Source of the DNA: Ziziphus jujuba
Lineage: Eukaryota; Streptophyta; Magnoliopsida; Rosales; Rhamnaceae
NCBI RefSeq assembly: GCF_031755915.1
Contig: NC_083379.1
Location: forward strand, 5,157,501 to 5,221,500
Length of the DNA: 64,000 nucleotides
Reading direction: 5' to 3'
Shown here: positions 33,047-45,180 of the stretch, one piece after another
Position numbering within the stretch: position 1 is the first letter of the stretch
Layout of the letters: each line of letters starts with the position of its first letter
Translations under genes and position numbers: made by a program
The notes under the pieces: generated by a model
Told to the model about the DNA's origin: nothing
What the model saw: only the letters and a program-made list of their open reading frames with translations
Database searches by the model: none

Positions 33047-33898
33047 CCTTTTATATTAAGTAATTTTCATTAATGTATGAAACCAAATGATACTGTTGCA
33101 ACCAACTGTTAAATATTTTATGTAGATTAACCATAACTATATGATTTACTTATAGGATTTATTTATATTAGTATTGGCTTATTTATTGATTTATATAGTT
33201 GGTTCTTTGAATTTGCTCTCTATAATAGTTTAGTTTGACTATTGAACTAAAGGATTAGCTCTTTCTAAAAACTCAATTGGCTTATCTAGTTTATTATTAT
33301 TATTATTATTTTGTGTATATTTAAAAGTACGGATAAGCCATATGACTTGCATATGATTTTTGTCTTTAAAAGGCTGAAGGATTATTAGTAGTATAAGTCA
33401 GAGTGATTTAGGATTATCTTGGATCTATTTAGGAACTTGAAAGATATGGTTAGAAAATAGTATGTTCATTAGACATTGGTATTAGGATTGTTTTATTTTA
33501 TTTTGCGAGACCATAGATAAAATATTTTAATGGTTGTTTTTGGAAGTTAATTATTCTGATCAATCGTGCTTATTCAATATAATTAATATAATGTGTAAGA
33601 TCTATAGGTAATTATAGCCCTAAACATATTGAATGATGATTTGCTTATATAAGCATATTAGATTAAATTATTATTACTGCACTAACACTAACTAGCTATC
33701 TCAATGTCACTTCAAAAGATCAGGATGTGTTATATAAGCCTAACCAATGCAAGTTTAATCAATAGCCCTCCAATTGTGTCATAGAAGAGAAATAAAGAGA
33801 GAAAAAGAAAAACCTAGAGACAAAAATAAGAAAAGAATATGTTTTCTTGACAAAATTCCTTAACCTTTCATTAACAAAGATAAGCCATTTATACAAGC
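33047..33898. other. Non-coding duplicated DNA (copy A)
   Basis: Aligns with about 63160-64000. AT-rich with an (ATT)n run at about 33292-33310. No gene is seen. Confidence 0.55.
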
Positions 33899-34459
33899 TG
33901 TTTGAGCCAAAATATTAATTTTCCATTTTAATATTTTCAATTCATTGAAGTATTATTTTTGGGAGATTAATTAAATGGCTTTAGTCCCACATGGATTGGA
34001 GATTGAATGGTTATATAATTGTCACATGTATAAATTGAAATTTTGAAGTTGGAGTTTGAAAAAAGTTCCACATTGGAAACGCATGAAGCAACTCAAAGTT
34101 CTCTAAATATATAAATTGAAGCTCCATTGACTTGGAAAAAGACCTCTACACACCTCCACAAATGACTACAAGAATATAAACTAATTAGTTTATTCTCTTT
34201 AGAATTTACTTCCTTTAGTTTATTATTCTTAGTTATTTTCTAATCGAAATTTTATTTTTAGAAGTCCTTTAATTATTAAGGCAATCAAACCTTGGAAGAT
34301 TATTATTTTTTTCTAATAATCAATACAATCGTCTGAGAAATTTGATTCAATTGGCGTACATTTTCTTTTATTTCTTTGAACTGTTACAGGTTTGAAGTGG
34401 CACGCCCTTAAATTTAGGAGACGATAGATTATTGAAAGTTTTCTGACATTGTTCCAACA
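33899..34459 (+). repeat. 5' LTR of the old gypsy element
   Basis: 561 bp from TGTTTGAGCCAAAATATT to CATTGTTCCAACA. Confidence 0.92.
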
Positions 34460-34509
34460 TATCTTTTTGGCATGCCCGGTGGGACTACATAAATTTTCAA
34501 CTAAAGACA

Positions 34510-36780
34510 ATGGTTCAGACTCGATCAAGATCTCTGGAGGCCAACACCCGTAACAACAACAACAACGAGGAAGAAGTTGCCAAGACTTTTGACTTGACAG
34601 AGATGTCCACCTAGGAGTCAATCTGTGAACTATCCCGAGATCTGAAGGAAGGTCAAAGGAAGATGGAGTTATTCCAAGAAACCCAACAACGATTCCAGGA
34701 GACCAACAATGTCAGATGGAAGGCATCATGGATTTGTTGCACCAACAATTGCAGGTTTCTCAAGCCTCGTCGAGTCACGCAAGGCCATTTACTGGCCAAG
34801 AAGATCAGGTGCAAGCCTTTTCGGCCGTACCTGAAGGTAACACGACAAGGACTGACGCACCAACTGTTCTGGCAAGAATGAATGGAAATGAAAGAAGGAT
34901 AGTCGTGCCAGAACAACAACCTTATATTCACCCACCAGTTCGAAATCCAATTCATGGTGGAGGAGTAAGTGAAAACCAAGACCAAAATGTTAAAAATGGC
35001 TAGGAAGAACAGATTGTACTGGCCCCTCAGGTCATACCACATGTAGTGTGGGCTTTTCAAGCTACACCTTATGGCATGCAGGCCCCTCAGGCCGCAAATA
35101 ATGGTAATGGATGAAGGGCATACTTTCAGCCCCATATTTTCCCACCTGTCCGAAATCAAGGTCATGGTGGGTGGCATGCCGAACGATTTGGCCAAAACTT
35201 TCTGTATGGCTAAAATGAAGACCATCACCACCAGGCCGACTACCACGGCCCGACATGGAGACATGGACATAATGTCCGAAACTGAATGAATAACTACTAT
35301 GGATTGGATAGAGAGGCCGTCGAGACCATCATCCAGGAGATGATCAGCCCCGCATTTAAAAGAGTTGGTCAACCATCCTACAGAATGCCTTACCCTGAGA
35401 CCATTGATCGGATAAAGTTTCCAAAGGGGATTCAGATTTTCTGAATTCACCTTGTTTTCGGGTGAAGAGAATCAATCCACTGTGGAGCACATCGGCCGCT
35501 TCACTATCCAATGTGGAGAAGCTGCAGCCAATGAATTCTTAAAGCTTCATCTGTTTGCTAATTCTTTGACAGGTTCTGCTTTCTCATGGTACATCAACCT
35601 GCAACCAAACTCGATCCATACGTGGCAAAAATTAGAGCAGAAATTCCATGAGCAATTCTATAGGATTGAGCCAGAGATCTCCATGGCTGATTTGTCGCAT
35701 TTGCATTAGATGGAAGGAGAATTAGTGGAGAATTTTATTGCCCGGTTTAAGAGGGCAAGGATCATATGTCACTTGGATATACCAGAAAGAGAGTTTGTCA
35801 AGCTAGCCTAGAGCGGATTGAGCTACAAGCTTCGACAAAAGTTTGAGGGGACAGAGTTTCATGATTTATTCGAGTTAGTCTCTCAAGCATCTAGATACGA
35901 AGGTATTTTGAAGGAAGAGTATCAAAAGAAGAACTCATCTCGGGGATCATACTATAGAGACCCAAATACTGAGATTTACTCAGTCGAAGCTGAAGACCAA
36001 GGAATCAAATATGCCTCCAGTGAGATAGTGGCTACTAGGCCATATGTATGTAAAGCTCTAACTAGACCAACAAGGAACCAGAGGATTCCTCAATTGGTCA
36101 TGGATACAAAAAAGAATCGGCTCGAGCCAGAGAAGGTTTACAGTTTTGACATTTCCAAAACCGATCAAATTTTTGACCATCTATTGGCCGACAAGGTTAT
36201 TAAATTGCCTAACAGCCATGTTTTACCCACAGCTGAAAAAACTAAAAAGAAACCGTACTGCAAGAGGCATGGTATGTGGACGCATCAAACTGTGCACTGT
36301 TTGGTGTTCCGAAATGCCATCCAAGCACTAATTGACAAGGGTACCTTAAAGTTTCCGGAAAAAGGAAAGGATGTGATGCAGGTTGATACAATCCTTTCCC
36401 ATCGGCTGAAGTGGATATGGTTTTAGCAAATATTTCAGACTTGACCGTACCTAGAGTCAAGGTTGATCTAAGACAACCCTCATCTGGCAGCGTCTAGAAA
36501 AGGGAAAACAGACCAAGGAAAGAGTATTTGACCAGAAAGGCCAAACCATTTGCTCAGGTGCTTTCTACATGTTGCAAGCATGAAGTTGACGATGGGAACA
36601 CGCAACCTGTAGAGATGTGTGAGCAGAATGTGATAAAGTTGCCACCAGAGAATTACGGGCCTCATAGTCCAAAGTCAGTGTTCCAACGCCTGGGACTGAA
36701 GGTGCGAGATGGGCTTTGGAAGCTAAACCATAAACACCCGGGGGCAATTTGACTCCAAGCTTCAGGTTACATTTTTGAGA
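34510..36780 (+). pseudogene. Gag of the old gypsy element, broken
   Basis: The plus strand starts MVQTRSRSLEANTRNNN at 34510 and hits a stop after LTEMST. The capsid-like part lies at about 35450-36420: STVEHIGRFTIQCGEAAAN, then FSWYINLQPNSIHTW, LVENFIARFKRARI, YKLRQKFEGTEFHDL, then a zinc-finger-like stretch KPYCKRHGMWTHQTVHCLVF with CX3HX(n)C spacing, then NAIQALIDKGTLKFP. Pieces further on (SVFQRLGLKVRDG near 36680) continue the gag type. Several in-frame stops are present. This is the structural protein that would package the element RNA. Confidence 0.8.
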
Positions 36781-37818
36781 GATAATTGAACAAGATTGGT
36801 TTCTCATAAAATTGAGAAGCCAAAGACGTTCCAGCCACCAATTACAAAAATAGGTCGATGATACCATGTGGAATATAAGCATTATCAGCTGCTCACCAGG
36901 ACTAAGAAGAGACGGATGCAAAGGCAGCATACTAAGGCAAGGGGACTGGTAGAAGAAGTAAATGTTCATGAGAAAGCCATCGAAAAAAGGCCAGTTACAA
37001 TATTAACCCGGCCTGAAAATAAAGAAGAAAACAATAAATTGAAGTCATGTGTGTGCAGCACGGAAGGAAGACTGAAAAACTTAAAGAAGTTAGCTGAAAC
37101 CATTTACAAGAAAGTGGTCATCTCATCTGAATCTAGCACTTTTAGGGCGAATAAATCTGCAAAGAAATGGATAAGAAAGTAGAATGTTGAAGTACGGTTG
37201 TGCTTAAATGTGATGGACAACAATCTAGTGGAGAAAGACATGGTTGATTCTTCAATCAGCAAGTCTTCAACGATCAAATTTGGAACTATAGAGGAGGCGA
37301 TGATTAACATGGTCATCGTGCTGCCTTTATCATTTGGATCCTCACCTGGTCAGGAGCATATGATAGAAAAATATGGTTATTCAATGGGGGTCACGACCTT
37401 CAAAAGATGCTCACAAGTATTGCGAGACGTCAAATCAAATGTTGGAGCTAGGAGGCACGGCCCTGTACATATAACATCAACAAGTTAATAACATCAGGCT
37501 GAAATTTACATGGCCATTCATTTGATATAATTTGAGCTAGCTAACTTGGTTGCTTTTTAATGCCGAGTATGAAGAACTCAGGCCTAGGTCGAAATCAGGT
37601 TGAATTTTATGGCCTTTGTCAAATAGAATGATTGATTTCACCACCTTCAAGGTTGGTCGGATATAGTTCGGTCGTGGCCATGTCGTACGAAGCTAGATTA
37701 AAGGTGTAGGGTCATATCCATGCTATTGATCAGTTCGAACAAGATGGACACATGGTTGAACAAGTAGGATCTGTATTGTTAGATAAGTCAGACCCATGTC
37801 GTCGAAGACGGCCTCTTC
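36781..37818 (+). pseudogene. Remnant downstream of gag, possibly protease region
   Basis: Short plus-strand frames (about 36868-37182 and 37198-37488) follow gag. They contain KRPVTILTRPENKEENNK and INMVIVLPLSFGSSPGQE, weakly like the linker and protease region of this type of element. No catalytic motif is visible and no reverse transcriptase follows. Confidence in any function is low. Confidence 0.4.
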
Positions 37819-38535
37819 TCAGAAAGTAAGAATGGAGTGAAAGCTGCAATATCCACAGAGGATGCGGGCCATGTTAGCATTGACGTTGATTCCCCGGTAT
37901 AGGTTACCAAGAACGAGCGGTCCAAATGCATGGGGTGAACCAACAGCAAGAGCTTTAGCTATGTGAATGTACCCTTTTATCACTTGCATTGGAGGCACGC
38001 AAAAGATGTAGCTGCACAATCACAAAAGAAGAAAAGAAAGATGCTCTTGATCTGAGGGTGGATTGTATTTGCGTTGAATGTTCTTCAGGAAATGGTTGTA
38101 AGAAGCTTTATGCTTTGGAAAGTTGGCTTCTTCATAATGTAGCATGCCGTCTCGAGATAGAGTAGTAATGGACAAAAGTTCGCCATGAGGTCTAAGGCCG
38201 AGCAAAACAGCTAGGTCCATCAAGGTCAGTGTCATCATTCTAAACTTGAAATTGGAAATAGAAGACCAAATGCAAAGTGCAGCTGCAATAAGGCCCTTGT
38301 CATATGGGATGTCAAGACCGGATAGATGTATCGCGACGTAAATTCCAGATTTGTTCCAGGTACTACTGTAATAGGGGTCCAATCGATCCACCCATGTAAT
38401 CCACTCTGGAGGTGTGACCGGCCATGACTTGAAAGGTTTAGAGTCTTCCCACTTAGCCCAATCCAAGGATGTTGAGGTAAATGGTAGAACTCTATCTGGA
38501 CGAGTTCGGAATGCGACTTCAACTTCACAAGGCAT
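37819..38535 (-). pseudogene. Plant mobile domain protein, antisense inside gypsy element
   Basis: The minus-strand frame from 38535 reads KSWPVTPPEWITWVDRLDPY, then YSSTWNKSGIYVAIHLSG, then FKFRMMTLTLMDLAVLLGL, then YNHFLKNIQRKYNPPSDQEH, FLLL, a TGA stop, and goes on in the same frame with LCSYIFCVPPMQV and IAKALAVGSPHAFGPLVLG. This order fits the plant mobile domain (aminotransferase-like/MAIN family), where Trp is usual at the position of the stop. Host members act in silencing and gene expression; copies also ride in retrotransposons. It lies in the region where pol would be expected, opposite to gag. Confidence 0.78.
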
Positions 38536-38558
38536 TTTGTCTTTGAATCGAGGGCCAA

Positions 38559-40750
38559 GGCTAAATTATTTGTAGAGTTGGTTTCTCTCGATCAAAATCC
38601 TATCATCAATAGCATCTTTGGTGTGATTGATAGCCTGCTCAAGCTGCTTCACATATGACAATTTATCTTTATTGGTGACCTGCCACATATAAAAAGAATA
38701 TTTCAAAATATATATATATATATATATATATTTAATATGCTAAATTAAGGCCACTAGTACTTTTGGCTATGGAAATGAATTGTGAGCCTCATTATTTTTT
38801 GTTTTACAGCCTTGGTAAAGTTGTGTCCTCATCGAGCCGATTACTTGAAAAAAAAAAAAAAAAAAGAAGAAGAAGAAGGAAAAAAGGCATGTGAATGCTT
38901 GGCCAATAAAGACATGTGAGCACACTTTTGAAATAGATTCATGTGAAACCATGTGTATATATGTATATATATATATATATATATGGAATTGAGAGAAAAC
39001 ATGGTGGATAAATAAAAGTCACGTGGGCATGTGGGCAGCTATGAAACCGTGTACACATATATACATATACAAACCAAAGAAAAAAAAGAGAAAGGATAGG
39101 ATGTTTTGACATGTGTGTGTGTATATATATATATATATGCATGGAGCCAAGAGAAAGTTTGTATGGCTAAACAAAAGACATGTGGATACGTTTTGCCATA
39201 TACATGTATGAAGCCATGTGCCTTGGTGAGAATTTTCATGTTTCACATGTTTATTTATATATATATATATATATATAAAAAGAAAACAAAGCATATGGAA
39301 CCGTGTGCTTTTATGGATTTTTTCCAAGCTCTACATGTATATATATATATATATATAAACAAGAGGATGTGAATAGACGTGCTAGTGGGAGCATTGCTTT
39401 GTGCAGGATACAACAGATAAACAAGTCAATATATACACTTATTCGGCTAATTAGTGAACTGAAGAGTCGGCACAAACACAGGAAGCCATGCATGGAGAAG
39501 GTCACGGGTGCAGTAATTGAAGCAAGAGAAGCTGAACTTACCTTTCTGTAGACAGATTATCTCTTTTGACGGCACTGTTTGGAGGGAAAAAAAGCTCTTT
39601 ATTAGAAGGCCGATTCTATGCAGAGGTAGTACTTGGGGTGGTATTGGCTGCCATTAATAAGAGGTAGAGAAGCTTATCAACAAGAGATACAAAAAGAAAA
39701 AGTGAAACAAGTGCAGCAGGGTTGCGTGTACAATTAGTATGTATAGATTTTGATGATGAAGAAACTTCAAGACTTACTTGTGGAGCCGTGATCTTGCACC
39801 AGATGAGATTTGTGTGTGACTTATGGATCGTAGGAGGCGAGATGGAGAGAACTTATGCTTGAAAGAGGAATGATGGAGGACCAGCCGTGGATATTGAGAT
39901 GGGAATTCTTTATATTTAATATAATATGTTTAGGGTTGTTTTCATGAGATATATATGCAATATAACGAAATTTGGAAAGGATTTGAGGAATCTTTTTAAA
40001 TTGGAAACTTGGGATGGAGGCTTTTGCGAAAGTAAAGGATTCAGGATTAATAAGAAGGAATTGTTTTACTATGGTAGTTTGACATATTCGATGGGAGCCA
40101 TAAGAAAATCAATACACGGCCGGAGGATTAATTTTGGTCATTGCACCATGTCATACCATGGTTGGTAAGGAAGGAAATTTTCAAGGAAACAAAATAAGGA
40201 AAGAAGGGTCATTGGGCAAGCCATGGAATATAAATTGATTCTCATTTTCCCCATTTACGTATCCGATCTTCCCTTAGAAAGGAATTAATCATGGCCATTT
40301 TTAGAGTCTAAAAAAAATATTTGGTCAAAGGTTTTTATGGGATTCGTGGTAGTGTAGCATAATTAAAGGGTGGACAAGTGAATTTGTCAAGAAGATTATG
40401 GCATATATGACTAAAGGGAGAGACCAAATAAAGATTCTAATATACTATTTATTTGGATTTTATGGTTTGAAGTTTGGAAATTATCGGATGGTATAAGAAG
40501 AAAATTTGGGCAGGCTTTAAATGTAGCTTCGTTGCCTTGTGTAGCCGAAAGGATTTTGGTCTTCAATCGGTTTCCTTATGTAGCATCAATTCTTGCGTCA
40601 ACTTTTGGATGGAAAAAATAAATATTCATCTTGCATGGGTTTTTGGCATCAGATGTAATGAAATTGAACCTATTGCTCCATGGTAATTGTGATGACAAGA
40701 CCAATACATTAATATTTCCTTTGAAATTTTTACATTCCACTACAAAATTA
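38559..40750. other. 3' spacer of the old gypsy element with degenerate repeats
   Basis: No supported gene. Between 38889 and 39365 a ~100-bp pattern recurs in degenerate form: a (TA)n run, GGAGCCAAGAGAAA or a variant, then ACATGTGG ... ATGAAGCCATGTG. (TA)n tracts are near 38711-38731, 38963-38984, 39122-39138, 39256-39276 and 39341-39357. Small frames here are products of these repeats. Confidence 0.5.
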
Positions 40751-40766
40751 CAAAGCAAGGGGGCAA
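40751..40766 (+). other. Polypurine tract of the old gypsy element
   Basis: AAAGCAAGGGGGCAA lies directly before the 3' LTR on the plus strand and confirms the orientation. Confidence 0.8.
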
Positions 40767-41326
40767 TGTTTGAGCCAAAATATTAATTTTCCAATTTAAT
40801 ATTTTTAATTCATTGAAGTATTATTTTTGGGAGATTAATTAAATGGCTTTAGTCCCACATTGATTGGAGATTGAATAGTCATGTAATTGTCACATGTATA
40901 AATTGAAATTTTAAAGTTGGAGTACGGAAAAAGTACCACATCGGAAACGCATGAAGCAACTCAAAGATCTCTACATATATAAATTGAAGCTCCATTGACT
41001 TGGAAAGGGATCTCTACACACCTCCACAAATGACTATAAAAATATAGACTAATTAATTTACTCTCTTTAGAATTTACTTTCTCTAGTTTATTATACTTAG
41101 TTGTTTTCTAGTTGAAATTTTATTTTTAAAAGTCCTTTAATCATTAAGGCAATCGGACCTTGTAAGATTATTATTGTTCTCCAATAATCAATACAATCGT
41201 CTGAGAAATTTGATTCAATTGGCGCATATTTTCTTTTATTTCTTTGAACTATTACAGGTTTGAAGTGGCACCCCGCAAATCTAGTAGACGACAGATTGTT
41301 GGAAGTTTTCCGACATTGTTCCAACA
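40767..41326 (+). repeat. 3' LTR of the old gypsy element
   Basis: 560 bp, collinear with 33899-34459 and ending CATTGTTCCAACA. Confidence 0.92.
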
Positions 41327-41331
41327 CAAGC

Positions 41332-42305
41332 TAATTGCATCTCGAATGACATTACAAACTTGACATTTGCAAAGCTAAATTTTGGCATAGGTATAGCTTT
41401 TTAGCTCTTGAATGATACATTGTAAAATTTGACAATTGCATTTTTAGTATGAAACACTATAATAACGTTTGTGTGGCCCACCATCATTTAATACTTTTTA
41501 TTTTAATTTAAAACTTAAATTATTTTAAGTTTGATTTTTAGCTGATAAAAATGGATCTCATTATCATTTTTTAATATTCATGACATGATAATGCTAATTT
41601 TTAGCATCTGCCATTGGAAAGTTAATGCTAAGAATTGATATTGGTATTAATATTTATCATTGGAGAGTTTATGCCAATTCCAAATTTTAGAAATGTCAAT
41701 GGCAAAATGGCATTTGCTATGAGAGATGTTCTAAAAGCAATTTAGAGATTGCTTTAGACCCGACTACTTACAAACACTATATAATAGAATATGCTAGCTC
41801 AACACTAATAAAACAAACTTAACAGCTAACTACAAAAGTATCTTCAATGGCTTTGTTTATTGTTAGATTTTTTTTTTTTTTTCACTACATCAGAAAAATA
41901 AACATTACTTTAAAATAAAAAATAAATAAATAAATAAAAATAAAAAAAAAAAAACTCTTCAATAGATCTATTTAAGTACTTTATCAAGCTAATGTGATAA
42001 GGCCAAAAAAAAAAAAAAGCTTTTGGCAAATATTATCAAGCTTTCTTAAAAGCAAAATTTTCCCTAAAAAGTTAAATTTTTCGAAAAAGAAAAAACCTTA
42101 ACAAAATATATGCAATTAATTAATAATTATAGATAAACTTATGACAACACAATTGTAGAACAATTTTAAAATTGACTGCACATTTATGCCATCTTGGTTT
42201 AGATGATACCAATTTTTATAAAACAACAATTTACATTCACTATTGAAAATATGCTCAGAGTATCTCTAATGATTTTGTCTTTTGGAACTTACGTGGTCAA
42301 AGGTT
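41332..42305. other. AT-rich intergenic DNA
   Basis: No gene is seen. Contains poly-T and poly-A runs and (AAAT)n near 41920-41945. It is probably host DNA continuing copy A, but the matching part of copy B lies outside the window. Confidence 0.5.
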
Positions 42306-42639
42306 CACTATGCGAAAATTGATATCTAGCAACATTGACTTAGCGACGCTACGAAACAAACGCGTTTGAAAAAACAAAACCACAACTCTAAGATTAACGC
42401 GTTAGTAAAAATTCAATAAATATACAATGCATCCCAAAACAGTCGATGTCAAACAGTCACTAAAAATAACAACACGCGATACATCTGTTAAGAGTCGCTG
42501 AATATGCAACTGAACAGAGTCGCATTTAATACTGTGCGTATATTTTATCTGAATTGTATTGTTTAAATGCTAGACTTATGAAAAATGATTAACCATCCAC
42601 TAATCTATGTTTACATAATAAGAAAATTTAATTATACGA

Positions 42640-44113
42640 TGTTGTTGTTCGATTATATAATTTTTCATGTACAGTTTATTCTTGCAAATCTCTTAAATAG
42701 TATTTTTTTTTATTTATTTAAGATATTGATAACAGGCTACACACAAAAATCATTCCGAATCGTCTGTTCCCCTTTTATTTATTTATTTTTTTTAAATCAA
42801 CCTGAATTTCTTTAAAACTTCAAATAACAAGTGAAAATATTTAAGCAACATAATTGAGCTTTTTTTTTTTTTTTTAAATATAGGTAACAGGCAATGCACA
42901 ATCTGCTTTATGCGTCGCCTGTTCTCTCTTCTTCTTTTTTTAATTCTTTTAATCAATCTAATGTTATTTCAACTAAAAAATAACCAATGAAAATATTAGA
43001 GCAACATAACTGAGCTGTTTTTTTTTTTTTTTTTAAGATATTGGTAACAGGAGACGTACAAGCTTCATTGTTCGTCGTCTGTTTTTTTTTTTTTTATTCA
43101 ATCTAATTTTATTTCAACTTCAAATAACCAGTAAAAATATTTAAGCAACATAACTGAGCTATTTTTTTTTTAAAATATAGGTAATAGGGGATCCACAGTC
43201 TTCTTTATGCGTCGCCTATTCTTTTTTTTTTTTTTAATTAATCTAATTTTATTTCAACAACAAATAACCAGTGAAGAAATTAGAGCAACATAACTGAGCT
43301 GGTTTTTTTTTTTTTATTTATAGATTTTGGTAATTATGCATTGCCTGTTCTCCTTTTTTTTTTTTTTTGGTTCTTTTAGTCAATCTAATTTTATTTCAAC
43401 TACAAATAACCAGTGAAAATATTAGATCAACATAACTGAGCTGATTTTTTTTTTTTAAAGATTTTGCTAACAGGTGATACACAATGAGTAATATGCGACG
43501 CACATTGTGAGTCTCCAGTTAGTAATAAATGTGCATCACCAGTTACCAATATCTAAAAAAAAAAAAAAAAAAAAAAAGAGCTCAGTTATGTTACTCTAAT
43601 ATTTTCACTAGTTATTTGTAGTTGAAATAAAATTAATTTGATAAAAAGAACCCAAAAAAAAAAAAGAGAACAAACGATGCACAATCTTCATTGTGTTTAT
43701 TGTGCGTCACCTGTTACCAAAATCTTTATAAAAAAAAAAAAAATCAGCTCAGTTATGTTGCTCTAATATTTTCATTGATTATTTGTAGTTGAAACAAAAT
43801 TATATTGATTAAAAGAACCAAAAAAAAAAAGCAAACAGGCGACACATAAAGAAGACTATGGGTCACCTGTTACCTATATTTAAAATAAAATAAAATAAAA
43901 TAAAAACCAACTCATTTATGTTTCTTAAATATTTCACTGGTTATTTGAAGTTGAAATAAAATTAGATTAATTAAAAAAAAAAAAGGCGACGCACAATAAA
44001 GCTTGTGCGTCTCCTGTTACCAATATCTTTGAAAAAAAAAAACAGCTCAATTATATTACTCTAATATTTTCACTGGTTATTTGAAGTTGAAATAACATTA
44101 GATTGATTAAAAG

Positions 44114-44156
<43 letters not shown>

Positions 44157-45180
44157 CAGGCAATGCATAAAGAAGACTATGCGTCGCCTGTTACCTATAT
44201 TTAAAAAAAAAAAACAGCTCAGTTATGTTGCTTAAATATTTTTACTGGTTATTTGAAGTTGAAATAAAATTAAATTGATTAAAAAACAAAAAAGAAAAGA
44301 GAACAAGTGACTCATAATGATGCCTATGCGTCGCCTGTTACCAAATCTTAAAAAAAATAAATAAATAAATAAATCTAGCTCAGTTATGTTACTCTAATAT
44401 TTTCACTGGTTATTTGTAGTTGACATAAAATTAGATTGATTAAAAGAACAAAAAAAGAGAAAAAAGAAACAGACGAGATATAATGAAGTTTGTGCATCGC
44501 CTGTTACCAATATCCTAAATATTGGTTAAAAAAAAAAAAAAGCTCAGTTATGTTACTTAAATATTTTGACTGATTATTTGAAGTCAAAATAAAATTTGAT
44601 TGATTAAAAACAAAAAAAAAAAGGTAACTGGCGACACATAGTGATATCTGTTAGTCACGTATTACCGATATCTTTTTTTAAAAAAAAAAAATCAGCTTTG
44701 TTATATTGCTTAAATATTTTACTATTTATTTGAAGTTGAAAGAAAATCAGATTGATTAAAAAACTATATATATATATATATATATATATGAGAACAGGCG
44801 ACATGTAATTAAAGATCTGTCGCTTGTTCATTTTATCTAAAAAGAAAAAAAAAATCAGCGCAGATATATTGCTTATATATTTTCACTGGTTATTTGAAGT
44901 TCAAGCAAACTAGATTGATTTTAAAAATAAAAAATAAAAGGCAACAGGCGACGCCTAACGAAGCGTCTGCGTCACCTGTTCATATGATCCAAAAAAAAAT
45001 AAAAGAAAAAATACCAGCTTAGTTATTTAAATATTTTTACTAGTTATTTGAAGTTGTAAAAAAAATCAGATTGATTAAAAAAAAAAAGGTACAAGCGACT
45101 CGGAATGAAACTGATACGTCGCCTATTGCCTTTAGAATGGGTCGCCTTAAATATCTGGCGACCCATGTATCATTTAATGC
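42640..45180. repeat. Inverted CACTA subterminal repeat array, ~140-165-bp units
   Basis: About 15 units. Five on the left are in one orientation (anchor AACATAACTGAGCT near 42850, 43004, 43147, 43291, 43430) and about ten on the right are in the other (anchor AGCTCAGTTATGTT near 43578, 43746, 43906, 44042, 44214, 44375, 44541, 44692, 44857, 45015). The switch is at about 43490-43540. Each unit also has TTCACTGGTTATTTGAAGTT, a poly-A/poly-T stretch, and a short palindrome such as GGCGACGCAC ... GTGCGTC. This is a transposon array and not a CRISPR: units are long, diverged, AT-rich and include both strands. Confidence 0.85.

Larger units (their letters stand above)
4891..33898 (+). repeat. Segmental duplication, copy A (clear part)
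   Basis: Outside its insertions this interval aligns in the same order and orientation with 55378-64000. Matched points by eye: 4896 with 55383, 7302 with 58758, 19918 with 60143, 22109 with 62251, 33071 with 63178. Weaker similarity extends left to about 1405 (with ~50830-51330). Copy A was expanded by a nested LTR insertion (7710-17810), a MULE (18055-19119) and a copia element (22692-33046), and its right part by the gypsy element starting at 33899. Copy B lacks these, so they came after the duplication or were never in that copy. Confidence 0.85.
33899..41326 (+). mobile_element. Old Ty3/gypsy (Tat-like) element with antisense mobile-domain gene
   Basis: LTRs of 561 and 560 bp (33899-34459 and 40767-41326) are bounded by the target repeat CAAGC (33894-33898 and 41327-41331). 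The plus strand holds gag-like sequence; no reverse transcriptase or integrase could be recognised. The minus strand holds a plant mobile domain pseudogene. The LTRs differ at several dozen positions by eye, so the insertion is old. Assignment to the Tat group rests on the gag type, the GGCATGCCCGGTGGGAC start region and the long 3' spacer, and is tentative. Confidence 0.87.

Noticed and set aside
38939..39551. Several small frames around the TA microsatellites (YIYIYIY-type proteins)
   Set aside because: They are translations of simple TA repeats in the spacer of the old gypsy element.
42640..45180. CRISPR-like regular array
   Set aside because: Units are 140-165 bp, diverged, AT-rich, in both orientations and inside a CACTA transposon in plant DNA.
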